Source of the DNA: Treponema sp.
Lineage (GTDB): Bacteria; Spirochaetota; Spirochaetia; Treponematales; Breznakiellaceae
Direction: 5' to 3'
Assembly (NCBI GenBank): GCA_031278025.1
Contig: JAITLF010000211.1
Span: 1-10,481, forward strand
DNA length: 10,481 bases
Under the pieces are notes generated by a model. The model saw only the letters and a list, made by a program, of their open reading frames with translations. It had not been told where the DNA came from and searched no databases. The position numbers and the translations under genes are program-made. This document shows positions 1-6,438 of the stretch, one piece after another; within the stretch, counting starts at the first letter, position 1, and each line of letters starts with the position of its first letter.

Positions 1-105
1 AATGATATAGAACTGATACATCATCATAACGCGCTTGCGGATGCCGAAGCCTGCGCCAAACTGTTTGTCCTTGCGGTTAATACCGGCAGGGACATAAAGG
101 CGTGA
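1..105 (+). CDS. C-terminal end of a DnaQ-like 3'-5' exonuclease (partial)
   Basis: Only the last 34 codons are present, open from the first base of the window and ending at TGA 103-105. The translation includes HHHNALADAEACAKLF, which matches the ExoIII motif (HxAxxDA) of DEDDh exonucleases such as the DNA polymerase III epsilon subunit and related proofreading or RNase T-like enzymes. In that family the His and the following Asp are catalytic and bind metal. They appear here as H in HNALAD and the D four residues later. This motif normally lies close to the end of the exonuclease domain, and the protein stops about 20 residues after it. That suggests a stand-alone exonuclease rather than a large polymerase fusion. 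The specific member cannot be named from this tail. Confidence 0.6.
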   Translation, partial: NDIELIHHHNALADAEACAKLFVLAVNTGRDIKA

Positions 106-111
106 AGGATT

Positions 112-195
112 ATGGATAAAACAGAGGCGTGTAGGGTAAAAGAAAAAGAAATTGCCGAAAAAATTAATGCTATAAAAAGCGGTGTTGAAAGGTAA
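112..195 (+). CDS. Possible 27-residue ORF downstream of the exonuclease
   Basis: ATG at 112 opens a reading frame of 27 codons ending at TAA 193-195. It starts six bases after the exonuclease stop. The product would be a charged, Lys/Glu-rich peptide beginning MDKTEACRVKEKEIAEK, probably helical. A GAAGGA sequence at 104-109 resembles a ribosome binding site, but only two bases separate it from the ATG, which is too close for efficient initiation. I do not recognise the peptide. It could be a real small protein co-transcribed with the exonuclease, or a chance ORF. Confidence 0.2.
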   Translation: MDKTEACRVKEKEIAEKINAIKSGVER

Positions 196-372
196 TTGAT
201 ATGCTATATATAGTGTCTTAAACCCTTCCGAAACACTTTTTCGACAGCCTCGTTTAGTGGCTATGGTAACAAAAGAAATATGCCATGAGAAGTTACATTA
301 TCGGCAGGCAGGGGGCCTCCGCTATGCCAGATCGCCTACTGGAAAACACCACCCGATATTGCACGATGGCCG

Positions 373-586
373 TTACATCCTGCCATACTTCCCGCCGCTC
401 AAGGCGCCCGTGTCCCCCCCATGCGTGGGTATCTTTATGCCCGTAAGCCAGCTTTCTAGCCCTTCCTGCAATTCCCGACAGGTCCTTAGCGCCCGGCGTT
501 TATGGCTCATTTTTTGATCCCCGTCATGGCGATACTCTGGGTGATCTGTCGTTCAAATAGGTTTATAATAGCGGTTGTTCCAAAAT
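373..586 (-). pseudogene. Two overlapping short coding remnants of unknown identity
   Basis: On the minus strand a frame reading ...AIINLFERQITQSIAMTGIKK ends at TGA 509-507. A second frame starts at ATG 510-508, so the two share an ATGA overlap of the kind seen between translationally coupled genes. The second frame runs 45 codons (MSHKRRALRTCRELQEGLES...) to TAA at 375-373. The upstream frame is open only from about 586, where an inverted-repeat element end (572-585) cuts in. Both peptides look protein-like, but I recognise neither family. The best reading is the truncated junction of two former genes. Chance is a real alternative. The rest of 196-571 holds nothing I can identify. Confidence 0.22.
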
Positions 587-737
587 CCGCGCCTTAAGTT
601 CAGCGCCCCGGTGTGTCCGATAAAAAATGGAGCATCCGTACATCCGGCAGGAGCGTTTCCGAGCGCACCTGAACCCGTCCTGTTCTGAACAGAAGGTATC
701 CGCCGCAATCCCGCTGCCGGGGGGTCTTGGAACAGCG
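572..737. repeat. Inverted-repeat-bounded intergenic element, copy 1 (about 166 bp)
   Basis: The left end reads CGGTTGTTCCAAAA (572-585). The right end, CTTGGAACAGCG (726-737), is its imperfect inverse (core TGTTCCAA). Just inside the left end is CCGCGCC, the same order of sequence as at the left end of the second element at 2693, and the resemblance extends about 37 bases. The interior has no convincing gene. It contains a perfect 13-bp palindrome at 680-692. The right end lies 44 bases before the ATG of the GH2 gene, so the element sits in that gene's promoter region. It looks like a small non-autonomous repeat family rather than a known insertion sequence. Confidence 0.45.
680..692. promoter_or_regulatory. 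Perfect 13-bp palindrome upstream of the GH2 gene
   Basis: CTGTTCTGAACAG is a perfect inverted repeat around a central T, ending 88 bases before the GH2 start codon. It could be an operator for a dimeric regulator. It could equally be an internal symmetry of the repeat element that contains it, since the CTGTTC half resembles that element's ends. No promoter hexamers can be assigned beside it. Confidence 0.22.
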
Positions 738-768
738 TCTCTAGAGTAATTCGTGTATTTACAATTCA

Positions 769-773
769 AGAGG
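769..773 (+). promoter_or_regulatory. Ribosome binding site fixing the GH2 start
   Basis: AGAGG lies seven bases before ATG 781. This supports 781 as the original start, so the later in-frame TGA at 859 interrupts a real gene and not a mis-assigned upstream extension. Confidence 0.55.
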
Positions 774-780
774 TAACAGC

Positions 781-2570
781 ATGAAAAGCTACCAGCATGA
801 TTATCCCCGCCCGCAGTTTGTCCGGGAGCCGAATTCCTGGATAAACCTTAACGGCCCCTGAGACTTTGCGTTTGATGATCGGAACGAAGGGATTGGGGGG
901 GAATGGTTCCGTTCCTTTCCCGATGCCCGCCGGATTCTGGTCCCCTTTGCCTATGAAGCCCCCCAAAGCGGTATAGGGGATCCGGACAGGCACGAGGTGG
1001 TTTGGTACCACCGGAAGCTCCCGGTTGAAACGCATACCCATACGGATAAGCGGGTTGTCCTCCATTTTGAGGAAAGCGATTACCGCACGGAACTCTGGGT
1101 CAACGGCGAATTTGCCGGCACCCACGACGGGGCCTATGCCCGGTTTTCCTTCGACATTACCCGTCTTGTCAGGGACGGAGAAAACGATATTACCCTGCGG
1201 GTGGAGGATTCCTTTGACACCGATCAGCCCAGAGGCAAACAGCGCGGGAAGGATGAAAGTTTCGGCTGTTGGTATATTCAAACCACCGGAATTTGGAAAA
1301 CCGTCTGGCTGGAATATGTTCCCCCTGTACATATCGCTTCTGTTAAGATGACCCCGCTTTTTTCCGAAGGCAAACTGAAAATTGAGGCGGATGTCCGGAC
1401 CGGCTATCCCATCCCGAAAGGTCCGGAAAAAAGCCCCGCCCCGCCGCTATTGGAAGCGGCCATCAGTTTTAAGGGAACCCCGGTTACCAGCCTGGTTATC
1501 CCGGTAACCAAAAAGCACCTGGAACTGACGGCAGATCTGGTTAATACCGGCATCACCGAGTGGGGCTTCTTCAGATGGGAGCCGGAAAACCCCCAACTCT
1601 ACGACATCAGTTTCCGCCTCTTCAAGACGAAACTACCCTGGATGAAGTCCTGTCCTATTTCGGCATGAGGGAAGTCCGGATCGACGGCCCCAACATACTC
1701 CTGAACGGCGTTCCCCTGTACCAGCGGCTTATCCTGGATCAGGGGTATTGGAAAGAAAGCCGCCTTAGCCCGCCGGACGAAGAGGCCCTTATCACCGACA
1801 TTGATAAGGTTCTGGCCGCCGGATACAACGGGGTCAGGAAACACCAGAAAATCGAAGACGAGCGGTTCCTCTACTGGGCGGATGTGAAGGGCCTTTTGGT
1901 TTGGAGCGAGATGGCCGCCGCCTACGAATATCGCGACCGGGCGGTGAGCACGGTTACCCGTGAATGGATGGAGATTGTACGGCAGAACTACAATCATCCT
2001 TCGATAATTACCTGGGTCCCTTTTAACGAATCCTGGGGAGTTCCGGCAATAAAAACCAGCTGCGCCCAGCAGTGTTTTACCGAAGCGATATACTACCTGA
2101 CCAAGTCCTATGATCCCTACCGTCCGGTAATTACCAACGACGGATGGGAGCATACGGTTTCGGACATCATCACCCTTCACGATTATGAGGAAAGCGGGAA
2201 AGATTTTTTTGAGCGGTACTCCGGCTCCCTGGACGCCATCCTCGATAACTTGATATACCACAACCGGTTCAAATCGGCCTTTGCCCAAGACTACCGGTAC
2301 CGGGGACAGCCGCTTATCATCAGCGAATTTGGAGGCATTGCCTTTACCGGCGACACGGGCTGGGGTTACGGGAATAAAGTAAGCACCAAAGAAGAATTTA
2401 TCAAACGCTTCGACGCCATTGCCACGGCCATCAAGAAGATTGACCGGATATGCGGGTACTGTTATACGCAGCTTACCGATGTCCAGCAGGAGATAAACGG
2501 CCTTATGGATATGGACAGAAATTTCAAAGTGAATCCGGATATTTTGAAAGAGATAAATCAACGGCGGTAA
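781..2570 (+). pseudogene. Glycoside hydrolase family 2 (beta-galactosidase/beta-glucuronidase-like), broken by a nonsense codon and a frameshift
   Basis: Read through its two lesions, this encodes about 596 residues, a normal length for the short GH2 enzymes. These hydrolyse terminal beta-linked sugars from oligosaccharides by a retaining mechanism. Domain order is an N-terminal jelly roll (residues about 1-190, with ELWVNGEFAGTHDGAY), an immunoglobulin-like beta domain, and a TIM barrel. The acid/base Glu is in FNESWG (codon 2028-2030) and the nucleophile Glu is in ISEFGG (codon 2325-2327). Lesion 1 is TGA at 859-861 (codon 27), where the family has Trp in the LNGxWxF context. Lesion 2 is near 1620-1626, where the frame moves between ...DISFRLF and QDETTLDEVLSYFG, consistent with a one-base loss. 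The catalytic part is intact from about 1623 on, so decay looks recent. No signal peptide is seen. It converges with modC. Confidence 0.85.
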
Positions 2571-2652
2571 ATCAACTTGGCGGCCTGACGGCTCTACCCA
2601 ATACGGGGAACTCCGCCGCCCGGCAGGATCGGGGCAAAAGAAGACGGCGAGT

Positions 2653-2675
2653 ATCCCGAAGGGATCAACCTTTTT
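2653..2675 (+). terminator. Weak candidate terminator after the GH2 gene
   Basis: A five-base stem ATCCC/GGGAT with a GAA loop (2653-2665) is followed by five bases and then a run of five T (2671-2675). The stem is short and the T run is displaced, so this is only a candidate. The repeat array further on could also act as a structured barrier between the convergent GH2 and modC transcripts. Confidence 0.22.
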
Positions 2676-2692
2676 GGGGAACACGTTGGTAA

Positions 2693-2927
2693 TTGAGGCT
2701 GTTCCAAAACCCCGCGCCGGAGTTCCGAGGCCCGGTTTCGGAGTTCGGAGGTTCGATTTCGGAGTTCGGAGGTTCGATTTCGGAGTTCGGAACTCCGGTT
2801 TCGGAGTTCGGAGGTTCAATTTCGGAGTTCGGAGGTTCGATTTTGGAGTTCCGAACTCCGGTTTCGGAGTTCGGAGGTTCGATTTCGGAGTTCCGAACTC
2901 CGATCGTTCTGTTTGGAACAGGCTCAA
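2693..2927. repeat. Inverted-repeat-bounded intergenic element, copy 2 (about 235 bp)
   Basis: The left end TTGAGGCTGTTCCAAAAC (2693-2710) and the inverse of 2910-2927 match at 15 of 18 positions. The left end also matches the left end of the element at 572, sharing GGYTGTTCCAAAA and a following CCGCGCC. The interior is almost wholly occupied by the 21-bp tandem array. The element lies between the 3' ends of the GH2 gene and modC, starting 122 bases after the GH2 stop and ending 31 bases before the modC stop. It encodes no recognisable protein. Confidence 0.6.
2715..2903. repeat. 21-bp tandem array, nine units, with 7-bp sub-periodicity
   Basis: Eight clear units start at 2736, 2757, 2778, 2799, 2820, 2841, 2862 and 2883, and a degenerate ninth covers 2715-2735. 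Each unit is three imperfect heptads resembling KTTCGGA. Two variants alternate irregularly: one ends GGTTCGA (or GGTTCAA), the other ends AACTCCG plus one base. The second type (2778, 2841, 2883) forms palindromes such as CGGAGTTCGGAACTCCG, so single strands could fold into hairpins. Because 21 is a multiple of 3 and the unit lacks stop codons, long repetitive ORFs appear on both strands; they are artefacts of the repeat. Only single-base differences separate the units, which points to recent expansion. Confidence 0.92.
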
Positions 2928-2958
2928 TAACCGCCGGGATATCACATCGGCCGCGAAA

Positions 2959-4092
2959 TTAGCCCTGCCCCAAAGGAAGCAATAATCCCGGCGGCAGGTA
3001 AAGCCGTTCGGGAATGGTATACCTTAGGTACTTACTGAACTTCCACCAAAGCTCACCGTTCCCTTCCTGGGTTCGGGCATCCGCATTGGTAAAAAGAACC
3101 GCCTCTTCGAAAGGCTCCTCCGAACAGCGGGTTACCCTGATGCGTATCTGGTTTCGGCATCCGGGGAGGAGGCCCGGGGCGTCGTCCGTCCATACCGGCG
3201 CAAGGTCATGGGCGCGTATGCCTACATGGGTGATACCGGCAGGGACGGGCGCGGCTAGGAGCAGGGGGAGGCCCCAGTCCAGGGCGTAGATTTCCTTTTC
3301 GCCGGTTTGTTTGACCGGCGAAATGTTTTTGCATCCTGTAAGCAGCGCTATGCTCACCAGGCCCGGATTGGTGAAAAGTTCCCGCATCCCCCCCTTCCCC
3401 AGGACACGTCCGCCATCCATCACGAGGACTTCGGCGCAGAGTTTGTACGCTTCATCCCGACTGTGGGTAACCATGATGACATCTTCTCTGGACTTGAGGA
3501 GTTCCCGAAACCATAACTGCATCTGTTCCCTGAGGTTGGCATCCAGGGCGGAGAACGGTTCGTCCAGCAGTATTACTGCCGGGTCCCGGATCAGCATCCT
3601 GGCCAGGGCGGTCCGCTGCTGCTGCCCGCCTGAAAGCTGGGAGGGATAGCGGCGCTCAAGACCCGTAAGGCCGAAACGGTCTATCCATAACGCGGCTTTA
3701 TCCCGGCGGGCCGCCCTGGAAAAGGGAAGCCCTGCCGTGATGTTTTCCATCACGGTCATGCGGGGGAAAAGCGCGTAATTCTGAAACAGGTAGCCTACCT
3801 GCCGTTCCCGGGGCCTCAGGTTTATCTTCTTTGCCGAATCGAAAAGGACCCGTCCGTTCACGGAAATATGCCCTTCATCTGGGGTCTCTATGCCGGCTAT
3901 GCATTTGAGGGTCATGCTTTTCCCCGATCCCGAAGCGCCCAATATGCCCAGGCAGCCGGGGACAGAGGTAGGAACGTTCCCGGCGGGAATATTTCCGGGT
4001 TGAGTCCGTGGCGAGGCCTGGCCGGTTTCAAATTCCGTTTCAAGACGGAACTCTTGGGAAAGCCTTTTCCGTATGGAAACGTTAAGGCTCAT
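2959..4092 (-). CDS. modC: Molybdate ABC transporter ATP-binding protein ModC
   Basis: This ATPase of about 377 residues powers molybdate import with ModB and ModA at the cytoplasmic membrane. Visible motifs (numbered from ATG 4092) are Walker A GASGSGKS at 52-59, Q-loop LFQN at 102-105, signature LSGGQQQ at 153-159, Walker B VILLDEP at 173-179 and the switch His in MVTHS at 210. A C-terminal extension of about 130 residues has the position of the ModC regulatory (TOBE/Mop-like) region. MSLNVSIRKRL at ATG 4092 matches the family's usual beginning. A GTG two codons earlier (4098) is a possible alternative. Either way the start overlaps the modB stop by 11-17 bases, so translation is probably coupled. 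Residues about 25-46 form a Pro/Gly-rich insert (QASPRTQPGNIPAGNVPTSV) just before the P-loop strand, longer than I expect for ModC. Confidence 0.93.
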   Translation of the reverse strand: MSLNVSIRKRLSQEFRLETEFETGQASPRTQPGNIPAGNVPTSVPGCLGILGASGSGKSMTLKCIAGIETPDEGHISVNGRVLFDSAKKINLRPRERQVGYLFQNYALFPRMTVMENITAGLPFSRAARRDKAALWIDRFGLTGLERRYPSQLSGGQQQRTALARMLIRDPAVILLDEPFSALDANLREQMQLWFRELLKSREDVIMVTHSRDEAYKLCAEVLVMDGGRVLGKGGMRELFTNPGLVSIALLTGCKNISPVKQTGEKEIYALDWGLPLLLAAPVPAGITHVGIRAHDLAPVWTDDAPGLLPGCRNQIRIRVTRCSEEPFEEAVLFTNADARTQEGNGELWWKFSKYLRYTIPERLYLPPGLLLPLGQG

Positions 4093-4831
4093 ACCCACCC
4101 CGCTTGTTCCGAGAATGCTGGATTCCTATTCTGAAATCCTTGATTCCAGAGTAGGAATCCTTGATTCCGGAATAGGAATTCTGAACGGTAAAGAAGTTCA
4201 TGAGGGCTACCACGACAAAAGAGAAGATCACGATGATGAGGACATACCCATAGGCGGCATCCATGTCCCCCCCGGCCACTGCGGAGTAGATCGCCAGGGG
4301 CAGGGTACGGGTCTTCCCGGCTATGTTGCCGGCTATCATGGCGGTAGCGCCGAATTCGCCAAGGCCCCGGGCAAAGGCGAGGACGCCGCCGGAAGCGACC
4401 CCGGGCAAAGCCGTAGGAAGGGTTACCGTGCGGAAGATACTCCACTCAGACATGCCCAGGGTCCGGGCGGCGTAGATGATGTTGGAGTCCACCTGTTCCA
4501 GAGCGCCCCGTGCGGAACGGTACATCAGGGGGAAGGACACGGCAACGGCGGCCAGAACCGTAGCCTCCCAGGAGAAGGCGATACGGACACTGAAGAAATG
4601 AAGGAAGAAAAAACCCGCCGGCCCCCGCACTCCGAAAATATATAAGAGAAAAAAACCCGCCACCGTCGGGGGCAACACCAGCGGCAAGGTGAGGATGCCG
4701 TCCAGGATCATCTTCCATGCCTTGCGCCGGATTCCGGCGACAAATTTTGCCGCACATACCCCTAAGAAGAAGGTTATCACGATGGCCGCCGAAGCGGTCC
4801 GCATGGAGATAAAGATAGGCGAGGGGTTCAC
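4082..4831 (-). CDS. modB: Molybdate ABC transporter permease ModB, with a repeat-derived C-terminal extension
   Basis: This 249-residue inner-membrane permease carries molybdate from ModA across the membrane, driven by ModC. Hydrophobic segments lie near residues 12-33, 46-67, 90-105, 145-168 and 195-214. The EAA loop that contacts ModC is AARTLGMSEW...TLPTALPG (121-144), followed by the family motif EFGATAMIAGNI (159-170). The start is GTG 4831, preceded by AGGGA and 21 bases after the modA stop. A typical ModB would end near residue 217 (NFFTVQ). Here it continues with two SYSGIKD repeats and a third degenerate copy (218-240), encoded by a 21-bp DNA repeat, then a short basic tail that overlaps modC. 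The added tail is probably cytoplasmic; whether it affects coupling to ModC is unknown. Confidence 0.93.
   Translation of the reverse strand: MNPSPIFISMRTASAAIVITFFLGVCAAKFVAGIRRKAWKMILDGILTLPLVLPPTVAGFFLLYIFGVRGPAGFFFLHFFSVRIAFSWEATVLAAVAVSFPLMYRSARGALEQVDSNIIYAARTLGMSEWSIFRTVTLPTALPGVASGGVLAFARGLGEFGATAMIAGNIAGKTRTLPLAIYSAVAGGDMDAAYGYVLIIVIFSFVVVALMNFFTVQNSYSGIKDSYSGIKDFRIGIQHSRNKRGGYEP
4117..4180. repeat. Three-copy 21-bp repeat inside the 3' end of modB
   Basis: On the plus strand the units are 4159-4179 and 4138-4158 (19 of 21 identical) and a diverged 4117-4137. Each contains GATTCC or GGAATC blocks, and adjacent units make inverted repeats such as GGAATCAAGGATTCC. The period of 21 bp keeps the modB frame open and yields a seven-residue peptide repeat. 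It differs in sequence from the 2736-2903 array but has the same period. Confidence 0.85.
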
Positions 4832-4852
4832 GCTGCTTCCCTGGTATCGCCG

Positions 4853-5674
4853 CTAGTTATTGGGAGAGAAGCCATAGGCTTTGAAGACCCCAAGCCCCTC
4901 ATCGGAAGCGAGGAATTCGATGAAGAGTTCCGCCTCTTTCGTATGGGCCGACCCGGCGGTCCGCCCCACCGGGTAGATCACCTTTTGGGCAAGGCTTCCC
5001 GCCGGGGCTTCGGCGATAACCTGGACCCGGTCCGTCGTCGCGGCATCAGTAGCATAGACCACTCCGATTTCGGCGCTCCCTTCTCCTACCCAGTTCAGAA
5101 CCTCAGTAACGTTGGTCCCAAAGCTGGCCTGGGCGGAGACGGCATCCCATATTCCCAGACTGGTAAAGGCTTCATGGGCGTACTGGCCTGCGGGAACGCT
5201 GGCGGGATCCCCCAGGGCGATAATTGGCGCCTGGAGAACCGTCTCAAAACCGGTTACCGGGGTATTGATGCCGGCGGTCTTGATAAGGACAATCTTGTTC
5301 TCCAAAAGGGGCCGTACCGAATCCGCAGCTACGAGGCTTTTGGCGGTCAACTCGTTCATCTGCCGGACCGCCGCCGACATAAACACATCCGCCTCAAGCC
5401 CCGCCTCTAACTGGGTCTGGAGCCGTCCGGAACTGTCGTAAACCCCTTCCACGGTGATCCAGGGGTACTTAGCCTGAAAGCGGGGGATCAGATCCTGGAC
5501 AAAGGAATACTCAAGACTTGCCGCCGCCGCAACCAGAATGGTAACCGGCGCTGATTGCGTCGCTTTCTGCGCCGGCGTGGTTTCCATTTGAGCCGCCGCG
5601 AACAAAGCAGACGGGTTTCCCCAGTTCAAAAGAGCTAAAACAAGCAAAACCAATACAAACCGATATATTTTCAT
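4853..5674 (-). CDS. modA: Molybdate-binding periplasmic protein ModA
   Basis: This 273-residue secreted solute-binding protein captures molybdate (or tungstate) and delivers it to ModB. The N-terminus MKIYRFVLVLLVLALL is a signal peptide, with a likely signal peptidase I site at ALFAAA near residue 28. No lipobox Cys is seen, so it appears soluble in the periplasm. Family motifs are VAAAASLEYSF (48-58), YDSSGRLQTQLEAGLEADVF with the oxyanion-binding Ser, GDPASVPAGQYA and a C-terminal EFLASDEG...YGFSP. The start ATG 5674 has a strong ribosome binding site, AAGGAGGA, four bases upstream. It is the first gene of a modA-modB-modC operon on the minus strand, with gene junctions of 21 bases and then an overlap. 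The family assignment is firm; selectivity for molybdate over tungstate cannot be judged. Confidence 0.95.
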   Translation of the reverse strand: MKIYRFVLVLLVLALLNWGNPSALFAAAQMETTPAQKATQSAPVTILVAAAASLEYSFVQDLIPRFQAKYPWITVEGVYDSSGRLQTQLEAGLEADVFMSAAVRQMNELTAKSLVAADSVRPLLENKIVLIKTAGINTPVTGFETVLQAPIIALGDPASVPAGQYAHEAFTSLGIWDAVSAQASFGTNVTEVLNWVGEGSAEIGVVYATDAATTDRVQVIAEAPAGSLAQKVIYPVGRTAGSAHTKEAELFIEFLASDEGLGVFKAYGFSPNN

Positions 5675-5678
5675 GCAT

Positions 5679-5686
5679 TCCTCCTT
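5679..5686 (-). promoter_or_regulatory. Strong ribosome binding site of modA
   Basis: The minus strand reads AAGGAGGA, a near-perfect Shine-Dalgarno match, four bases before ATG 5674. It fixes the modA start. Confidence 0.8.
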
Positions 5687-5723
5687 GGATTGACTTATTT
5701 ATCTCTCGGTTTTAGAGGATTTT

Positions 5724-5752
5724 ATCATATAATAAAACCAAATACAATCGTA
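5724..5752 (-). promoter_or_regulatory. Candidate promoter of modABC
   Basis: On the minus strand a TATGAT -10-like hexamer (5729-5724) lies in an AT-rich tract about 50 bases before the modA start. No good -35 hexamer stands 16-18 bases upstream (TACGAT at 17 bases is poor), so an activator or another sigma factor may be needed. The AT-rich tract was checked for a ModE-like inverted repeat and none was convincing. Confidence 0.28.
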
Positions 5753-5953
5753 CTCTCAACAATTTACCGGATAAACGTATAGGCTCCTTTTTTTTGTCTT
5801 TCATGCGGGATACGCCGGTGAGAAACCTCTTTTTTTTGATAAAACTGGATAAGGGACTGGGGACAATTGCCGGGTGGGTGATAACACCTGGCTCCGAATC
5901 GCGGCCTGCCGCCGCTCCGCAGCAGCTATGGTTTGTCTTAGGGTGGCCGCTTG
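5753..5953. other. Intergenic stretch without a recognisable gene
   Basis: This part of the modA upstream region holds two runs of eight T (near 5789 and 5831) but no stem next to either. There is no ribosome binding site leading into a sensible ORF. Short open frames on both strands look random. It may be eroded DNA continuous with the mobile-element cluster to its right. Confidence 0.4.
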
Positions 5954-6117
5954 CTAATTGCTGCGGCTAATCTCTGACAGGTGGTGATTCACAAAGCATG
6001 ATACGTAATTCCTTTTTGGATACGCCATTAGGTCAAGCCCTTCAAGGGGGGATACGCGCCCAGGAGGACTTCACTTTCCCCGGGGAGGACCGCCGCTTCA
6101 CCGGTCGTTCCGCAGTC
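5954..6117 (-). pseudogene. C-terminal remnant of a clan AA (retropepsin-like) aspartyl protease
   Basis: From 6117 downward the minus strand reads GEAAVLPGESEVLLGAYP, then meets a run of six C (complement of 6046-6051). Changing the run length by one added or two removed C would join this to LEGLDLMAYPKRNYV in the next frame. VLPGxSExLLGAxPLEGLDL is, from memory of the family, the usual C-terminal segment of bacterial clan AA aspartyl proteases. Without the correction, translation ends at TAA 6030-6028; with it, it runs through a mobile-element end (5983-6011) to TAG 5956-5954. The N-terminal half, which should carry the catalytic DTG, is absent: a different gene tail lies upstream. It is therefore truncated, frameshifted and non-functional. 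Family assignment rests on this one segment. Confidence 0.5.
5983..6011. mobile_element. Solo end of the MITE-like element family
   Basis: GGTGATTCACAAAGCATGAT (5983-6002) differs at two positions from the 20-bp terminal repeat of the 7535-7765 element. The next nine bases, ACGTAATTC, also match that element's right end. Homology therefore extends past the terminal repeat and stops near 6011. As in most copies here, the end is preceded by GGT (5980-5982). No partner end is found before the IS1 copy at 6439. Confidence 0.65.
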
Positions 6118-6131
6118 TTTCCAATAAATTC

Positions 6132-6437
6132 TTAACCCGCAGGGTTACCGCGTTCTCCCCGCCGGTTGCCTGCCTTTTTAGATTCAAGTTCCTTTTCCTC
6201 GTTATACCAGCGTTTAACAAAGGCGCCGTTCCCGCCCTTGGCAATATACCTATCAAAGAAAATCTGCCGGGAACTTCGGGGTATATCCTTATCCACAATA
6301 AGATTAGCCAGGAAATACAGCCGATCCTTTAACGCCTGTTCCGCCGCCTGTTCCCGTTTATACTTCTTTTGGTGGCGGGCTTGCACTATCGAGTAGATGA
6401 AATCGGAAACCCCGATAACAATGCCGGCTACAAAACA
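6132..6437 (-). pseudogene. 3' fragment of an unidentified membrane-anchored protein, cut by the IS1-family element
   Basis: About 101 codons are open from the IS left end to a stop at 6132-6134. The piece starts with a hydrophobic segment (FVAGIVIGVSDFIYSIV), then a basic stretch (QARHQKKYKREQ) and a mixed helical region containing LYFLANLIVDKDIPRSSRQI and YIAKGGNGAFVKRWYNEEKELE. This suggests one membrane helix followed by a cytoplasmic tail. I do not recognise the family. Codon use is like that of the intact genes, and the opposite strand gives a poorer protein. The start and original N-terminus are missing because the IS end replaces them; no continuation is seen on the far side of the IS. 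A short complete small protein whose start was lost is possible. Confidence 0.45.
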
Positions 6438-6438
6438 G

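Noticed and set aside
347..360. 14-base match (inverted) between CACCACCCGATATT and the IS/MITE junction at 7525-7538
   Set aside because: A match of this length between two places in 10 kb is not far from chance, and the diagnostic terminal repeat sequence is absent at 347.
859..861. TGA read as Trp (alternative genetic code) or selenocysteine
   Set aside because: The rest of this gene and the neighbouring genes use TGG for Trp, TGA ends the exonuclease, and the gene has a second, frameshift lesion. The family has Trp, not Cys or selenocysteine, here.
2589..2693. Short frame ending ...EDGEYPEGINLFGEHVGN after the GH2 stop
   Set aside because: It looks somewhat protein-like and shares the GH2 frame, but has no start signal or known motif and is separated from GH2 by two stops. 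Too short to support.
2715..2903. Possible CRISPR array
   Set aside because: Units are directly adjacent with no variable spacers, and no cas genes are present. It is a plain tandem repeat.
1599..2945. Long minus-strand ORF antisense to GH2, and similar antisense ORFs at 766-1332 and 8632-9660 (plus)
   Set aside because: They are shadows of strongly supported genes, with no motif and no ribosome binding site.
2674..2985. Long repetitive ORFs across the 21-bp array on both strands
   Set aside because: They exist only because the repeat unit has no stop codons and a length divisible by three. No ribosome binding sites, and the peptides are pure repeat translation.
5724..5770. ModE-type operator upstream of modA
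   Set aside because: The AT-rich tract has TATATGAT-like sequence, but no convincing inverted repeat with the expected spacing, and no modE gene is in the window.
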